A program made the position numbers and the translations under genes. Shown here piece after piece: positions 27,238 through 36,344 of a stretch of DNA of 46,458 bases (within the stretch, counting starts at the first letter, position 1; each line of letters begins with the position of its first letter). Below the pieces are notes generated by a model that saw nothing but the letters and a program-made list of their open reading frames with translations, searched no databases and had not been told where the DNA came from. Origin of the DNA: Alphaproteobacteria bacterium (GTDB taxonomy: Bacteria > Pseudomonadota > Alphaproteobacteria > UBA828); NCBI GenBank assembly GCA_022820945.1, contig JAJEEP010000020.1, forward strand, positions 1-46,458. The letters are read 5' to 3'.

Positions 27238-27924
27238 TCAGCTACAGAGGGGCCACACCTCCCACCAGGAATCGCAGCGGAATTCTGATTCGCAGCGCTT
27301 GAGCTGCGCCTCGTAGCGGCTGGCGGTCTCGGCCACCCGCTTCGCGATTTGTTGCAGCTTTGGCTTCTTTTTCCAGGTGCCGCGCCGGTAGCCGCCGCGC
27401 CCCTCGTGGTAGGCGAGATAGAGGTTGCGCGCGTCGGTCTTGGCGATGCCGAGCTCCCGTGACGTCCCGTGGTTGTACCAGCCGACGAAGTCTAGGGCGT
27501 CCTCCATGTCCGAGCGGCTGCGCCAGAAGGAGCCGCGCTCGTTCGTGTAGTCCTCCCAGGCCGGGTCTTGCGCCTGGGCGTACCCCTTGGCTGACGACAC
27601 GCGCCCCCACGGGATGAACCAGAGGACGTACTTGCGTGGCGGCCGCGCATCGCTCCGGTAGCTCGATTCGTGATGCACGAAGGCCATGAGAATGTGAGCC
27701 GGCACGTCCCACGTATCCTCCGCCTCCTTGGCGTAGTCGTACCAGTCGGGATGTTGGTGGAAGACGGCGCAAAGGTCCTGCTGTCGGTCCGGAACCGAAG
27801 GCGTGCATCCGGCCGCCACGAGCGCTGCCAAGAGCAGGGCGACAATGCCGGCGCCGATCCAGCGCCGGCGGCTCAGGCGTGCCGTCAGACGTGAGAGGAC
27901 GCCGTCGCTTTGCCTGCTCGCCAT
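27238..27924 (-). CDS. Lipoprotein with a lytic transglycosylase (SLT)-like domain
   Basis: The 228-residue protein has a basic N-terminus, a hydrophobic segment and a lipobox LVAAGC, giving lipidation at Cys40. The SLT-like core follows: FVHHESSYRSDA with the probable catalytic Glu86, AKGYAQA, and VGWYNHG. These match the ES, GLMQ-like and AYN-like motifs of soluble lytic transglycosylases, which cut the glycan strands of peptidoglycan. The GLMQ motif is altered to GYAQ. It lies 12 bases downstream of the Mrp ATPase gene and probably shares its transcript. Confidence 0.85.
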   Translation of the reverse strand: MASRQSDGVLSRLTARLSRRRWIGAGIVALLLAALVAAGCTPSVPDRQQDLCAVFHQHPDWYDYAKEAEDTWDVPAHILMAFVHHESSYRSDARPPRKYVLWFIPWGRVSSAKGYAQAQDPAWEDYTNERGSFWRSRSDMEDALDFVGWYNHGTSRELGIAKTDARNLYLAYHEGRGGYRRGTWKKKPKLQQIAKRVAETASRYEAQLKRCESEFRCDSWWEVWPLCS

Positions 27925-27936
27925 CGGCGGGCGCGC

Positions 27937-29112
27937 TCACATCATGACGATGCGGGGCTGGGCGCGGCCCGCGCCGCCTACCGCCGAGGTGGCCTTGTCG
28001 ACGAGGCCGGCAGCGATCTGCCGATAGGATTCGGCGTGGGGGCTCTCGGGCTGGGTGACCACGATCGGCCGGCCCGCGTCGGACGTTGTCCTGATCGAGA
28101 TGTCGAGCGGAATCTCACCCAGGAAGTCGACTCCGAGCCGCCGCGCGGTCTCGCGCGCGCCGCCGTGGTGGAAAAGCTCGGCCCGGTGGCCGCACTCGGG
28201 GCAGACGTAGTAGCTCATGTTCTCGACGACCCCGAAGATCGGCACGTTGACCTGCTGGAACATGTTGATGCCCCGGCTCACGTCGAGCAGGGCGATATCC
28301 TGCGGGGTCGAGACGATGACCGCGCCGGTAAGCGGCACCCGCTGCGCCATGGTGAGCTGCGCATCGCCGGTGCCGGGCGGCAGGTCGCAGAGCAGCACGT
28401 CGAGCTCGCCCCAATCGACGTCCCGCATCATTTGCTCCAGCGCCTGCATGACCATGGGCCCGCGCCAGATCATGGCCGTGTCCTCGGCAACCAGAAAGCC
28501 GATGGACATGCACTTGATCCCGTAATTCGCCATGGGGCGCAAAGTGCGCTCGCTCACCATCTCCGGCTGTCCGCTCAGATTCAGCATGCGCGGAATCGAG
28601 GGGCCGTAAATGTCGCAGTCGAGCAGGCCGACTCGGACGTTTTGGGCGGCCATCGCGGTCGCGATGTTGACGGCGGTGGTCGACTTGCCCACGCCGCCCT
28701 TGCCGGATGCGATGGCGATGACACTCTTCACTCTGGGCAGGAGCTGATCGGCCTGCGGCGCCCGTGCCTGGGCCTGTCCGCCGTGTAAGTGGCCGTGTGA
28801 GTGGCCTGCCGCGTGGCCGTGGGCATGTCCCTGCGCGTGTCCTCCTGCCTGGCCGCCTGCCGGTTTCTCGGCGGTCATCACGGCCGTCACCGAGAGCACG
28901 CCTGACAGGCGCTCCACCGCAGTTTCACAGGCTTTTCGCAGCGGTTCCTTGGCGGCGCCCTGGTCCGGATCGACCTCCAGCGCGAAGCCCACGTTGCCGT
29001 CTCTCACCACGACTCCGCTGATGAGGCCGCTCGCGACGACATTTTGTCCGCTGTCCGGGTCCAGGACGTCGGCGAGCGCCGCCAGAACCTGATCCTTGGT
29101 GACCGACGCCAT
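27937..29112 (-). CDS. apbC: Mrp/NBP35-type Fe-S carrier ATPase with a histidine-rich linker
   Basis: ApbC/Mrp proteins bind and transfer Fe-S clusters in an ATP-dependent way. The 391-residue protein has an N-terminal MIP18-like domain (about 1-80), a linker at 92-110 with eight His alternating with Gly and Ala, and a P-loop domain with deviant Walker A SGKGGVGKS (136-144). It also has DCDIYGPSIP, DLPPGTGDAQL and the cluster-binding Cys304 and Cys307 in YVCPECGH. ATG 29112 fits the MIP18 start. It is divergent from hflK and upstream of the lipoprotein gene. The His-rich linker is unusual and could bind metal. Confidence 0.95.
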   Translation of the reverse strand: MASVTKDQVLAALADVLDPDSGQNVVASGLISGVVVRDGNVGFALEVDPDQGAAKEPLRKACETAVERLSGVLSVTAVMTAEKPAGGQAGGHAQGHAHGHAAGHSHGHLHGGQAQARAPQADQLLPRVKSVIAIASGKGGVGKSTTAVNIATAMAAQNVRVGLLDCDIYGPSIPRMLNLSGQPEMVSERTLRPMANYGIKCMSIGFLVAEDTAMIWRGPMVMQALEQMMRDVDWGELDVLLCDLPPGTGDAQLTMAQRVPLTGAVIVSTPQDIALLDVSRGINMFQQVNVPIFGVVENMSYYVCPECGHRAELFHHGGARETARRLGVDFLGEIPLDISIRTTSDAGRPIVVTQPESPHAESYRQIAAGLVDKATSAVGGAGRAQPRIVMM

Positions 29113-29170
29113 CGTTCCACTCCGACCCAGGGGACGCGCCGCGGGTTGCCGTGCCATTGCTCTAGCGGCG

Positions 29171-29199
29171 TTGCGTGCGGCAAGCGCATGACATATAAG
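29171..29199 (+). promoter_or_regulatory. Possible hflK promoter
   Basis: TTGCGT (29171-29176) and TATAAG (29194-29199) are 17 bases apart. The -10 box is good (five of six), while the -35 box is weak (three of six). A start near 29206 would give a leader of about 37 bases before hflK. It lies between the divergent apbC and hflK genes. Confidence 0.45.
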
Positions 29200-29242
29200 G
29201 CGCCGATGGCGACTTGCAAAGCCTTGGGAGAGAGGCTCATCC

Positions 29243-30376
29243 ATGCCCTGGTCTAGCCAAGGCGGCGGAGGTGGCTGGCAGAGCGGCGGCGGCAACAGCG
29301 GTCCGTGGGGCCGCTCGCCGGGCGGCGGCGGCCGGCGTGGCGGTGGGCAACCCCCACCACCGGATCTCGAGGAAATGCTCCGACGGGGGCAGGATCGCTT
29401 TCGCCGTTGGATGCCTGGGCTGCGCGGCAGCCGCGGGCTCATCCTTCTCCTCCTCGTTGCCATCGGCATCTGGCTGCTGACAGGGTTCTACCGGGTCGAG
29501 CCCGACGAGCAGGGCGTGGTGCTGCGCTGGGGCGAGTGGACCAAGACCACCCAGCCGGGCCTCAACTACCACCTGCCATGGCCCTTCGAGACGGTCATCA
29601 GACCTAAGGTGACGAAGATCAACCGGGCCGAGATCGGCTATCGGACTTTGGTCGATTCCCAGCGGGGGGCGTTCACGCGACCGGTGCCGGACGAGAGCCT
29701 GATGCTGACCGGCGACGAGAACATCATCGACGTGAAGTTCACCGTCTTCTGGCGTATCCGTGACGCCGGGCAGTTCTTGTTCAACATCCAGGCGCCGGAG
29801 CGCACCGTGAAGGACGCGGCCGAGAGCGCGATGCGCGAGGTGATCGGCAAGTCCCGCCTGCAGTCCGCGCTCGCCGAGGAACGCCTGCTGCTTGCCCAGC
29901 AGACCCACGAGCTCACGCAGCAGATTCTCGAATATTACGGCGCAGGCATCGAGATCACCCAGGTCGAGCCGCAGGACATCGCCCCGCCGGAGGCCGTGAT
30001 CGCGTCCTTCCGCGACGTGCAGGCGGCGCGCGCCGACCAGGAGCGGGCCAAGAACGAAGCCGAAGCCTACCGCAACGACATCATCCCGAGGGCGCGCGGC
30101 GCCGCCGAGCGCCTCGTGCAGGAGGGCACGGCCTACAAGGAAGAGGTGGTCGCCAAGGCCCAGGGTGAGGCGGCGCGCTTCCTCTCGGTCTTCGGCGAGT
30201 ATGAGCAAAACATGGATGTCGTTCGCCGTCGCATGTACCTGGAGACGATGGAGGAGGTGCTCGGCGGGATCGACAAGGTTCTCATCGATTCCTCGGCCCA
30301 AGGATCCTCCGGAGTCGTTCCCTACCTGCCCCTGCCCGAGCTTCAGCGCCGGCAGGACACCACGGGCGCGCAATAG
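29243..30376 (+). CDS. hflK: FtsH protease activity modulator HflK
   Basis: HflK and HflC form a large cage around the membrane protease FtsH and modulate its activity. The 377-residue protein has a Gly-rich N-terminus (SQGGGGGWQSGGG), a membrane helix at about 65-81 and an SPFH/band-7 domain from GFYRVEPDEQGVVLRWGEW through LLLAQQTHELTQQILEYYGAGIEI. ATG 29243 has a GGAGAG sequence upstream. hflC follows after 3 bases. Confidence 0.96.
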   Translation: MPWSSQGGGGGWQSGGGNSGPWGRSPGGGGRRGGGQPPPPDLEEMLRRGQDRFRRWMPGLRGSRGLILLLLVAIGIWLLTGFYRVEPDEQGVVLRWGEWTKTTQPGLNYHLPWPFETVIRPKVTKINRAEIGYRTLVDSQRGAFTRPVPDESLMLTGDENIIDVKFTVFWRIRDAGQFLFNIQAPERTVKDAAESAMREVIGKSRLQSALAEERLLLAQQTHELTQQILEYYGAGIEITQVEPQDIAPPEAVIASFRDVQAARADQERAKNEAEAYRNDIIPRARGAAERLVQEGTAYKEEVVAKAQGEAARFLSVFGEYEQNMDVVRRRMYLETMEEVLGGIDKVLIDSSAQGSSGVVPYLPLPELQRRQDTTGAQ

Positions 30377-30379
30377 ACC

Positions 30380-31294
30380 ATGAGTACCCGGTTCAAATTC
30401 ATCATCGCCGCCGCGGTCATCCTCGTGGCGATCATCCTGATCCTGATCTCCACCTACAAGGTGCGTGAGGACGAGCAGGCGATCCTTCTCCAGCTGGGCG
30501 AGCCCATCAAGGTGGTGAACCAGTGGGGAACGGACGAGCCGGGGCTCCGCTTCAAGACGCCCTTCGTTCAGAATGTCGAGTACTTCGAGAAGCGCGTGCT
30601 GGACTTCAACGCGCCGGCCGAAGAGATGATCCTCGGCGACCAGAAACGGCTGGTGGTGGACGCCTTCATCCGCTACCGGATCATCGATCCGCTGAAGTTC
30701 TTCCAGTCCGTCGGCAACGAAGCGGTGGCCCGTGCCAGGCTCGGCGCGATTCTCAACGCCAGCACACGGCAAGTGCTGGGTACGGTGGAGCTGATCACCG
30801 TGCTCTCGGGCGAACGTGCCCAGTTGATGACCGAGATCAGGGACCAGGTGAACCGGCAATCCACCGGCTTCGGCGTCGATGTGATCGACGTGCGTATCCG
30901 CCGCGCCGACCTGCCGGAGGAGAACAGCCAGGCCGTCTACCAGCGCATGCAGACCGAGCGTGAGCGCGAGGCCAAGGAGTTCAGGGCCCAGGGCGAGGAG
31001 GAGTCGCAACGCATCCGCTCGCGCGCAGACCGCGAGCGCGTGGTGATCCTGGCCGAGGCCGAGCGCGAGGCCCAGACCCTGCGCGGCGAGGGCGACGAAG
31101 AGGCGCTGCGCATCTCGCGCGACGCGTATGGCCGTGACCCCGAATTCTACGCGTTTTACCGGACCATGCAGGCCTATCGCGAGGCCCTCGGCGATACGGA
31201 CACCAGCATGGTGCTGTCGCCGGACAGCGAGTTCTTCCGCTTCTTCGGTGAGATTGCGAACAGCCAGATGCCCGCTCCGGCGGCGACTGAGTGA
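30380..31294 (+). CDS. hflC: FtsH protease activity modulator HflC
   Basis: The 304-residue partner of HflK has a membrane helix at about residues 7-23 and a band-7 domain starting YKVREDEQAILLQLGEP. The HflC-type segments FGVDVIDVRIRRADLPEEN and RERVVILAEAEREAQTLRG are present, and the C-terminal region reads PEFYAFYRTMQAYREAL. It starts 3 bases after hflK and precedes the DUF2065 gene, a standard proteobacterial order. Confidence 0.96.
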   Translation: MSTRFKFIIAAAVILVAIILILISTYKVREDEQAILLQLGEPIKVVNQWGTDEPGLRFKTPFVQNVEYFEKRVLDFNAPAEEMILGDQKRLVVDAFIRYRIIDPLKFFQSVGNEAVARARLGAILNASTRQVLGTVELITVLSGERAQLMTEIRDQVNRQSTGFGVDVIDVRIRRADLPEENSQAVYQRMQTEREREAKEFRAQGEEESQRIRSRADRERVVILAEAEREAQTLRGEGDEEALRISRDAYGRDPEFYAFYRTMQAYREALGDTDTSMVLSPDSEFFRFFGEIANSQMPAPAATE

Positions 31295-31353
31295 CGCGCC
31301 CCGGCCTCGGGCCGGTGCAGGGCGGCTCCGCGGCTGCTCCCAACCATCCAGCC

Positions 31354-31548
31354 ATGAGCGACGGGCTCACCGCATTCCTGACTGCGATCGGGCTGATCTT
31401 CGTTATCGAGGGCGGTCTTTACGCGTTGTTCCCGGAGGCGATGCGACGCAGCATCGCGCGTGTGCTCGCCCAACCCTCGGGTCGGATCCGCGCCATCGGC
31501 ATGGGCGCGGCTCTGGCCGGACTTCTGCTGGTCTGGCTCGTCAACTAA
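31354..31548 (+). CDS. DUF2065 family small membrane protein
   Basis: The 64-residue protein has two predicted membrane helices, about 6-24 (TAFLTAIGLIFVIEGGLYA) and 45-62 (AIGMGAALAGLLLVWLV), joined by a short basic segment. The FPEAMRRSIARV stretch and position after hflC are typical of DUF2065. Its function is unknown, though the conserved position suggests a link to membrane protein quality control. ATG 31354 is the family start; the frame is open upstream to 31291. Confidence 0.85.
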   Translation: MSDGLTAFLTAIGLIFVIEGGLYALFPEAMRRSIARVLAQPSGRIRAIGMGAALAGLLLVWLVN

Positions 31549-31588
31549 GGGCGGCGATGCCGGACGTGATGAGCAAGGGCCGCAATAG

Positions 31589-32806
31589 ATGAGCGATCGG
31601 CTTCTGGCGCCCTTCGCGGGGCTTCGCGCAGCCCAGGAGCAAGCCGATGCGGTGGCCGCGCCGCCCTATGACGTGCTGTCCAAGGCGGAGGCGCGCGCCG
31701 CCGCCAAGGACCGGCCCTGGAGCTTCCTCCACGTCTCCCGGCCGGAAATCGATCTGCCGCCCGGTACGGCCGACGGCGCGCCCGCGCTCTACGACGGGGC
31801 CGCGGCGGCATTCACGCGGATGATTGAGCGTGGAGTGCTCGTCCACGATTCCGCCCCCCGCTTCTACGCTTACCGAATGGAGGCCGAAGACCGCGCGCAG
31901 ACGGGACTCGTGGCGGCGGCCTCGCTCGCGGCCTACGAGCGCGGCGCGATCAAGCGCCACGAATCGACCCGGCCTCCCAAGGTGGAGGACCGTGCCCGGC
32001 ACATCGCGGCGCTCGGCGCGCAGACGGGCCCCTTGCTCCTGATTCACCGGCCGGACAAGGAGGTGCGCCGCATGCTCGAAGCGGCGTGCGCGGGACTGCC
32101 GCTCTGCCGTGCCGTGCTCGACGGTGCCGTGGCGCACACGCTCTGGCCCTTCGACGGGGCGGAGCGGATCGAGGCGTTGGCCGCGCGCTTCGATGCGATC
32201 GAAGCGCTCTACATCGCCGACGGCCATCACCGCGCCGCCGCTGCACAGATGGCAGCCCATGAAATTGACGGGCCGGCCGGCCGCATGCTCACGGTGAGCT
32301 TCCCCGCCGACGAGGCGCGTATCCTCGGTTATCACCGCATCGTGCGGGACCTGAACGGACTGACGACTGGGGCCTTCCTGCAAGCGATCGGTGAGGCACT
32401 GCGCTGCGAGCCGGCGGACGGGCCGGTTGCGCCCGACGAACCCGCAACCTTCGGCATGTACCTGGAGGGCCGCTGGTATCGCCTCGCCGCCGAAGACCCG
32501 CCCGCTGCCGGTGCCGTGGTGGACCGGCTCGACGTCTCGCGTCTGACGCACCTGGTTCTCGCGCCGATCCTCGGCGTCGGCGATCACAGGCTCGATCCGC
32601 GCATCGACTTCGTGGGCGGCGGGCGCGGGGTGGCCGCGCTCGCGGCGGCGGTGGATAGGGGCGACGCCTCGGTCGCCTTCTCGCTCTATCCGACCTCGGT
32701 GGACGACCTCATGGCGGTCGCCGATGCCGGCGCGATCCTGCCGCCGAAAACCACCTGGTTCGAGCCCAAGCTCGCCGACGGACTGGTCTCGCTGGTCACG
32801 TCCTGA
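31589..32806 (+). CDS. DUF1015 family protein
   Basis: The 405-residue protein matches DUF1015: LLAPFAGLRAA and AAPPYDVLSKAEA at the start, the central YIADGHHRAAAAQMA (about 207-222), and the MLTVSFPADEARILGYHRIV and PPKTTWFEPKLADGLV segments. The family is distantly related to ParB-like kinases of the SerK type, but the function in bacteria is not settled. It ends 2 bases before the miaA start and is probably translationally coupled to it. Confidence 0.88.
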   Translation: MSDRLLAPFAGLRAAQEQADAVAAPPYDVLSKAEARAAAKDRPWSFLHVSRPEIDLPPGTADGAPALYDGAAAAFTRMIERGVLVHDSAPRFYAYRMEAEDRAQTGLVAAASLAAYERGAIKRHESTRPPKVEDRARHIAALGAQTGPLLLIHRPDKEVRRMLEAACAGLPLCRAVLDGAVAHTLWPFDGAERIEALAARFDAIEALYIADGHHRAAAAQMAAHEIDGPAGRMLTVSFPADEARILGYHRIVRDLNGLTTGAFLQAIGEALRCEPADGPVAPDEPATFGMYLEGRWYRLAAEDPPAAGAVVDRLDVSRLTHLVLAPILGVGDHRLDPRIDFVGGGRGVAALAAAVDRGDASVAFSLYPTSVDDLMAVADAGAILPPKTTWFEPKLADGLVSLVTS

Positions 32807-32808
32807 CG

Positions 32809-33765
32809 GTGGGTGCGCACTCACCAACCGAGGATTCTCCTTCGATCCTGGTGATCGGCGGCCCCACCGCGAGCGGCAAGTCGGCGCTCGCGGCCGATGC
32901 CGCCGAGCGCTTTGGCGGCGTGGTGGTCAACGCTGACAGCATGCAACTCTACCGCGATCTGCCCATCCTGACGTCGTGGCCGGACGAAGCGCTCCGCGCG
33001 CGCGCACCGCACCGGCTTTATGGCGTGCTCGACGGCGCCGAGCGCTGCTCGGCCGGCCGCTGGCGCGCCATGGCGATGGCGGAGATCGAGCGCGCACAAG
33101 GGGATGGCGCGTTACCGATTCTGGTGGGCGGAACAGGGCTTTACCTGCGGGCATTGCTCGAAGGTCTGGCGCCGGTGCCGAAGATTCCCGAGGCGGTGCG
33201 CGAGGAGGTCCGCACGCTCCATGAGCAAGAAGGCAGCGTCGGTCTCCACGCGCGCCTCACCGTGCGCGATCCCGAGGCGGCCCGCCGGCTCGAACCCGGC
33301 GACAGCCAGCGCGTGATGCGGGCCTACGAGGTGATCGAGGCGACCGGTCGCTCGCTGCTCGCGTGGCAGGAGGAGCGGCACGATCGCTACACCGGCCGCG
33401 CGGTCGTGCTCGTGCTCGAGCCGCCGCGGGATGCGCTCTACGACGCGTGCAATGAGCGCTTCGAGGGCATGATGGCGGCGGGCGTGCTCGACGAGGCGGC
33501 GCGGCTGCGGAAGCGCGGGCTCGATCCGAGATTGCCCGTGATGAAGGCGGTCGGCGTGCGCGCGCTCCTCGATCACCTGAGCGGCGTCACCACACTGGAG
33601 CGCGCGATCGTGCTCGGGCGGCAGGCGACGCGGCGCTACGCCAAGCGTCAGACCACCTGGTTCCGCACCCAGATGCCGGGCCAAGCCCGTATGCCCGACC
33701 GTTATCGCGCGGAATCGAAACGGGAATTTATCGCCCTCGTCGAACGCCTGCTATTGACCCGCTGA
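32809..33765 (+). CDS. miaA: tRNA dimethylallyltransferase
   Basis: MiaA adds a dimethylallyl group to adenosine 37 of tRNAs reading codons that start with U. The 318-residue protein has the P-loop GPTASGKS (18-25), VVNADSMQLYRDLPILT, the LVGGTGLYLRALLEGL substrate motif and the C-terminal ATRRYAKRQTTWFR. The start is GTG 32809; the first 11 residues before the P-loop strand are not conserved. It is followed by a short gap before ilvB. Confidence 0.95.
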   Translation: MGAHSPTEDSPSILVIGGPTASGKSALAADAAERFGGVVVNADSMQLYRDLPILTSWPDEALRARAPHRLYGVLDGAERCSAGRWRAMAMAEIERAQGDGALPILVGGTGLYLRALLEGLAPVPKIPEAVREEVRTLHEQEGSVGLHARLTVRDPEAARRLEPGDSQRVMRAYEVIEATGRSLLAWQEERHDRYTGRAVVLVLEPPRDALYDACNERFEGMMAAGVLDEAARLRKRGLDPRLPVMKAVGVRALLDHLSGVTTLERAIVLGRQATRRYAKRQTTWFRTQMPGQARMPDRYRAESKREFIALVERLLLTR

Positions 33766-33828
33766 GGGCGAGGGACTACTGTCCGCCCTCCAATCACGGG
33801 TGCGCACACAGGCGCACCGATGCGGGCC

Positions 33829-33854
33829 GGCCGACCCTGCCGCTAGGGTGGGCC
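33829..33854 (+). promoter_or_regulatory. Hairpin in the ilvB leader, possible control element
   Basis: GGCC-g-ACCCT-gccgct-AGGGT-g-GGCC forms a 9-bp stem with one internal mismatch, 30 bases upstream of the ilvB start. No T-run follows and I see no leader peptide rich in Val, Leu or Ile, so attenuation is not supported. It may end miaA transcription or only be a local fold. Confidence 0.35.
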
Positions 33855-33883
33855 GTTTGCGCTTGTGCGGAAGGGAGAACGTC

Positions 33884-35677
33884 GTGACAACGGATGCCGA
33901 GGATCACGCCCCGGCAGAGCTGACCGGGGCCGAGCTAGTCGTTCGCACGCTGGTCGATCTCGGCGTAGAGGTCGTGTTCGGTTATCCCGGCGGCGCAGTG
34001 CTTCCCATCTACGACGCCATCTTCAAGCAGAACGAGCTGCGCCACATTCTGGTGCGGCACGAGCAGGGCGCGGTCCACGCGGCGGAAGGCTATGCGCGCT
34101 CCACCGGCAAGGTGGGCACGGTGCTGGTCACTTCGGGCCCCGGCGCCACCAACAGCGTCACCGGCCTCACCGACGCGCTGATGGACAGCATCCCCGTCGT
34201 CTGTCTGACCGGGCAGGTGCCGACCCACATGATCGGCAACGATGCGTTCCAGGAAGCCGACACGGTGGGCATCACCCGGCCCTGCACCAAGCACAACTAC
34301 CTGATCAAGGACGTCGACAATCTCTGCCAGGTGATCCGCGAGGCCTACTACATCGCGAGCGCCGGCCGGCCCGGCCCTGTGGTCGTGGACCTGCCGAAGG
34401 ACGTGGTCATGGCCAAGGCGCCCTACGTCGCCGATGGCGAGGCGCCGGGCAACGGGTTGGAGCACCGTTCCTACCGGCCGCAGCGCGCGCCCGATGCCGA
34501 TGCGGTGAAGCGCACGGTGGAGCTGTTGACGCGCGCCAAGCGTCCGCTCTTCTACGCCGGCGGCGGCGTCATCAACGCGGGACGGGACGCGACGCAGAGC
34601 CTTACGGCGCTGGTGCGGCGCACGGGCTATCCCATCACCAACACGCTGATGGGCCTCGGCTGCTATCCGGGCTCCGACCCGCTTTTCCTCGGCATGCTCG
34701 GCATGCACGGCACCTACGAAGCCAACATGGCGATGGCCGAGTGCGATCTGATGATCGCGGTGGGCGCGCGCTTCGACGATCGCGTCACCGGCCGGCTCGC
34801 CGATTTCTCGCGCGGCTCGACCAAGGTGCAGATCGACATCGACCCCTCGTCCATCAACAAGAACGTGCCGGTGGACGTCGCCATGGTCGGCGATGCGGGC
34901 CTCGCGCTCGACGCCATCCTGGCCGAGTGGGACGCGAGCGGCGCGGAACCCAACGCCAAGGTGGCAGCGTGGTGGCGGCAGCTCGACGAGTGGCGCGGGC
35001 GCGATTGCCTGCGCTACAAGAACTCCAGCAGCACCATCAAGCCGCAATACGCGCTGCAGCGGCTCTACGAGGCCACCAGGGAGCGGGACGCCTACTTCAC
35101 CACCGAGGTGGGCCAGCACCAGATGTGGGCGGCGCAGTTCCTGAAGTTCGAGGAGCCCAACCGCTGGATGACCTCGGGCGGCCTCGGCACCATGGGCTAC
35201 GGCTTTCCCGCGGCGATGGGCGTGCAGGTCGCCCATCCGGACTCGCTGGTTATCGATATCGCGGGCGAGGCGTCGCTGCTCATGGTGATCCAGGAGCTGT
35301 CGACCATGGTGCAGTACCGGCTGCCGGTGAAGACCTTCCTGCTCAACAACGAGTACATGGGCATGGTGCGCCAGTGGCAGGAGTTCTTCCACGGCGGGCG
35401 CTACGCCGAGAGCTACATGGATTCGCTGCCCGATTTCGTGAAGCTGGCGGAATCCTTCGGGGCCACCGGCCTGCGGGCACGCCGGCCCGAGGAGGTGGAC
35501 GACGTGATCGCGGCCATGATCGAGACGCCCGGCCCGGTGATCGCCGACATCCTCGTCGACAAGGAAGAGAACGTCTTTCCGATGATCCCGGCCGGCGCCG
35601 CGCACTACGAGATGAAGCTCGGGCCCGAGCACGGTGAGCTCGAGGAGCGCTCGGAAGACGGGATGGTGCTCGTCTAG
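33884..35677 (+). CDS. ilvB: Acetolactate synthase large subunit
   Basis: This ThDP enzyme makes acetolactate or acetohydroxybutyrate for valine, leucine and isoleucine. The 597-residue protein has FGYPGGAVLPIYDAI, catalytic Glu60 in RHEQGAVHAAEGYAR, TSGPGATNSVTGLTDAL, and the FAD-domain segment LGCYPGSDPLFLGMLGMHG. The C-terminal part has GGLGTMGYGFPAAMG and LLNNEYMGMVRQWQEFF. The ThDP-Mg motif reads AGEAS with Glu462, where most relatives have Asp. GTG 33884 has AAGGGAG 7 bases upstream; an upstream in-frame start is less likely. It heads the ilvBNC group. Confidence 0.96.
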   Translation: MTTDAEDHAPAELTGAELVVRTLVDLGVEVVFGYPGGAVLPIYDAIFKQNELRHILVRHEQGAVHAAEGYARSTGKVGTVLVTSGPGATNSVTGLTDALMDSIPVVCLTGQVPTHMIGNDAFQEADTVGITRPCTKHNYLIKDVDNLCQVIREAYYIASAGRPGPVVVDLPKDVVMAKAPYVADGEAPGNGLEHRSYRPQRAPDADAVKRTVELLTRAKRPLFYAGGGVINAGRDATQSLTALVRRTGYPITNTLMGLGCYPGSDPLFLGMLGMHGTYEANMAMAECDLMIAVGARFDDRVTGRLADFSRGSTKVQIDIDPSSINKNVPVDVAMVGDAGLALDAILAEWDASGAEPNAKVAAWWRQLDEWRGRDCLRYKNSSSTIKPQYALQRLYEATRERDAYFTTEVGQHQMWAAQFLKFEEPNRWMTSGGLGTMGYGFPAAMGVQVAHPDSLVIDIAGEASLLMVIQELSTMVQYRLPVKTFLLNNEYMGMVRQWQEFFHGGRYAESYMDSLPDFVKLAESFGATGLRARRPEEVDDVIAAMIETPGPVIADILVDKEENVFPMIPAGAAHYEMKLGPEHGELEERSEDGMVLV

Positions 35678-35794
35678 GGCCCCGTTACGCCGACCGCGCC
35701 GCGCCATGATCCACATCGCCAATCCGCCGACCGGCGCGCCGGACCGCCGGCCGCAGCGGGACATCCGCCTCTAGGCGGCCCGGAGGGAACGGCC

Positions 35795-36301
35795 GTGGAG
35801 AACTCTGCCGAGCGCCGCACGCTCTCCGTGCTCGTCGAGAACGAGCCGGGCGTGCTGGCGCGCGTCATCGGGCTCTTCTCGGGCCGCGGCTACAACATCG
35901 AAAGCCTGACCGTCGCCGAGGTGGAGCACGACAAGCGCCTCTCGCGCATCAATCTCGTGACCTCGGGCTCGGCCATGGTGATCGAGCAGATCAAGGCGCA
36001 GCTCGACCGGCTGGTGCCGATCCACAAGGTTTCCGACCTCGGTAGCGAGGGCCCCTACATCGAGCGCGAGCTCGCGCTGGTCAAGGTCGTCGCCACCGGC
36101 GAGAAGCGCGTCGAATCGCTTCGAATCGCGGATATCTTCCGCGCCCATGTGGTCGACAGTGAAATCGACTCGTTCGTGTTCGAGATGACCGGGAAGGGCA
36201 CCAAGATCGATGCTTTCATCCGGCTGATGACGCCGCTCGGGCTGACCGAGATATCGCGCACGGGCGTGGTCGCGATCACGCGCGGCAAGGAATCGATCTG
36301 A
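35795..36301 (+). CDS. ilvN: Acetolactate synthase small regulatory subunit
   Basis: The 168-residue regulatory subunit carries an N-terminal ACT domain ([34 protein letters not shown]) that binds valine for feedback inhibition, and a C-terminal ALS_ss_C domain ([35 protein letters not shown]). This long type is usually named IlvH or IlvN. GTG 35795 has a GGAGGG sequence about 6 bases upstream. It lies 117 bases after ilvB and 43 before ilvC. Confidence 0.95.
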   Translation: MENSAERRTLSVLVENEPGVLARVIGLFSGRGYNIESLTVAEVEHDKRLSRINLVTSGSAMVIEQIKAQLDRLVPIHKVSDLGSEGPYIERELALVKVVATGEKRVESLRIADIFRAHVVDSEIDSFVFEMTGKGTKIDAFIRLMTPLGLTEISRTGVVAITRGKESI

Positions 36302-36344
36302 CGCGGCCTGGGGCCGCACGCAACGCCAAACTTGGGAGAGCAGG

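Noticed and set aside
29237..31009. 590-codon minus-strand frame opposite hflK-hflC
   Set aside because: Shadow of two well-supported genes with no recognisable motif.
33935..35764. 609-codon minus-strand frame opposite ilvB
   Set aside because: Shadow of acetolactate synthase; no motif.
35706..35774. 22-codon frame between ilvB and ilvN
   Set aside because: No good ribosome-binding site, no enrichment for Val, Leu or Ile codons, and no helix; a chance frame.
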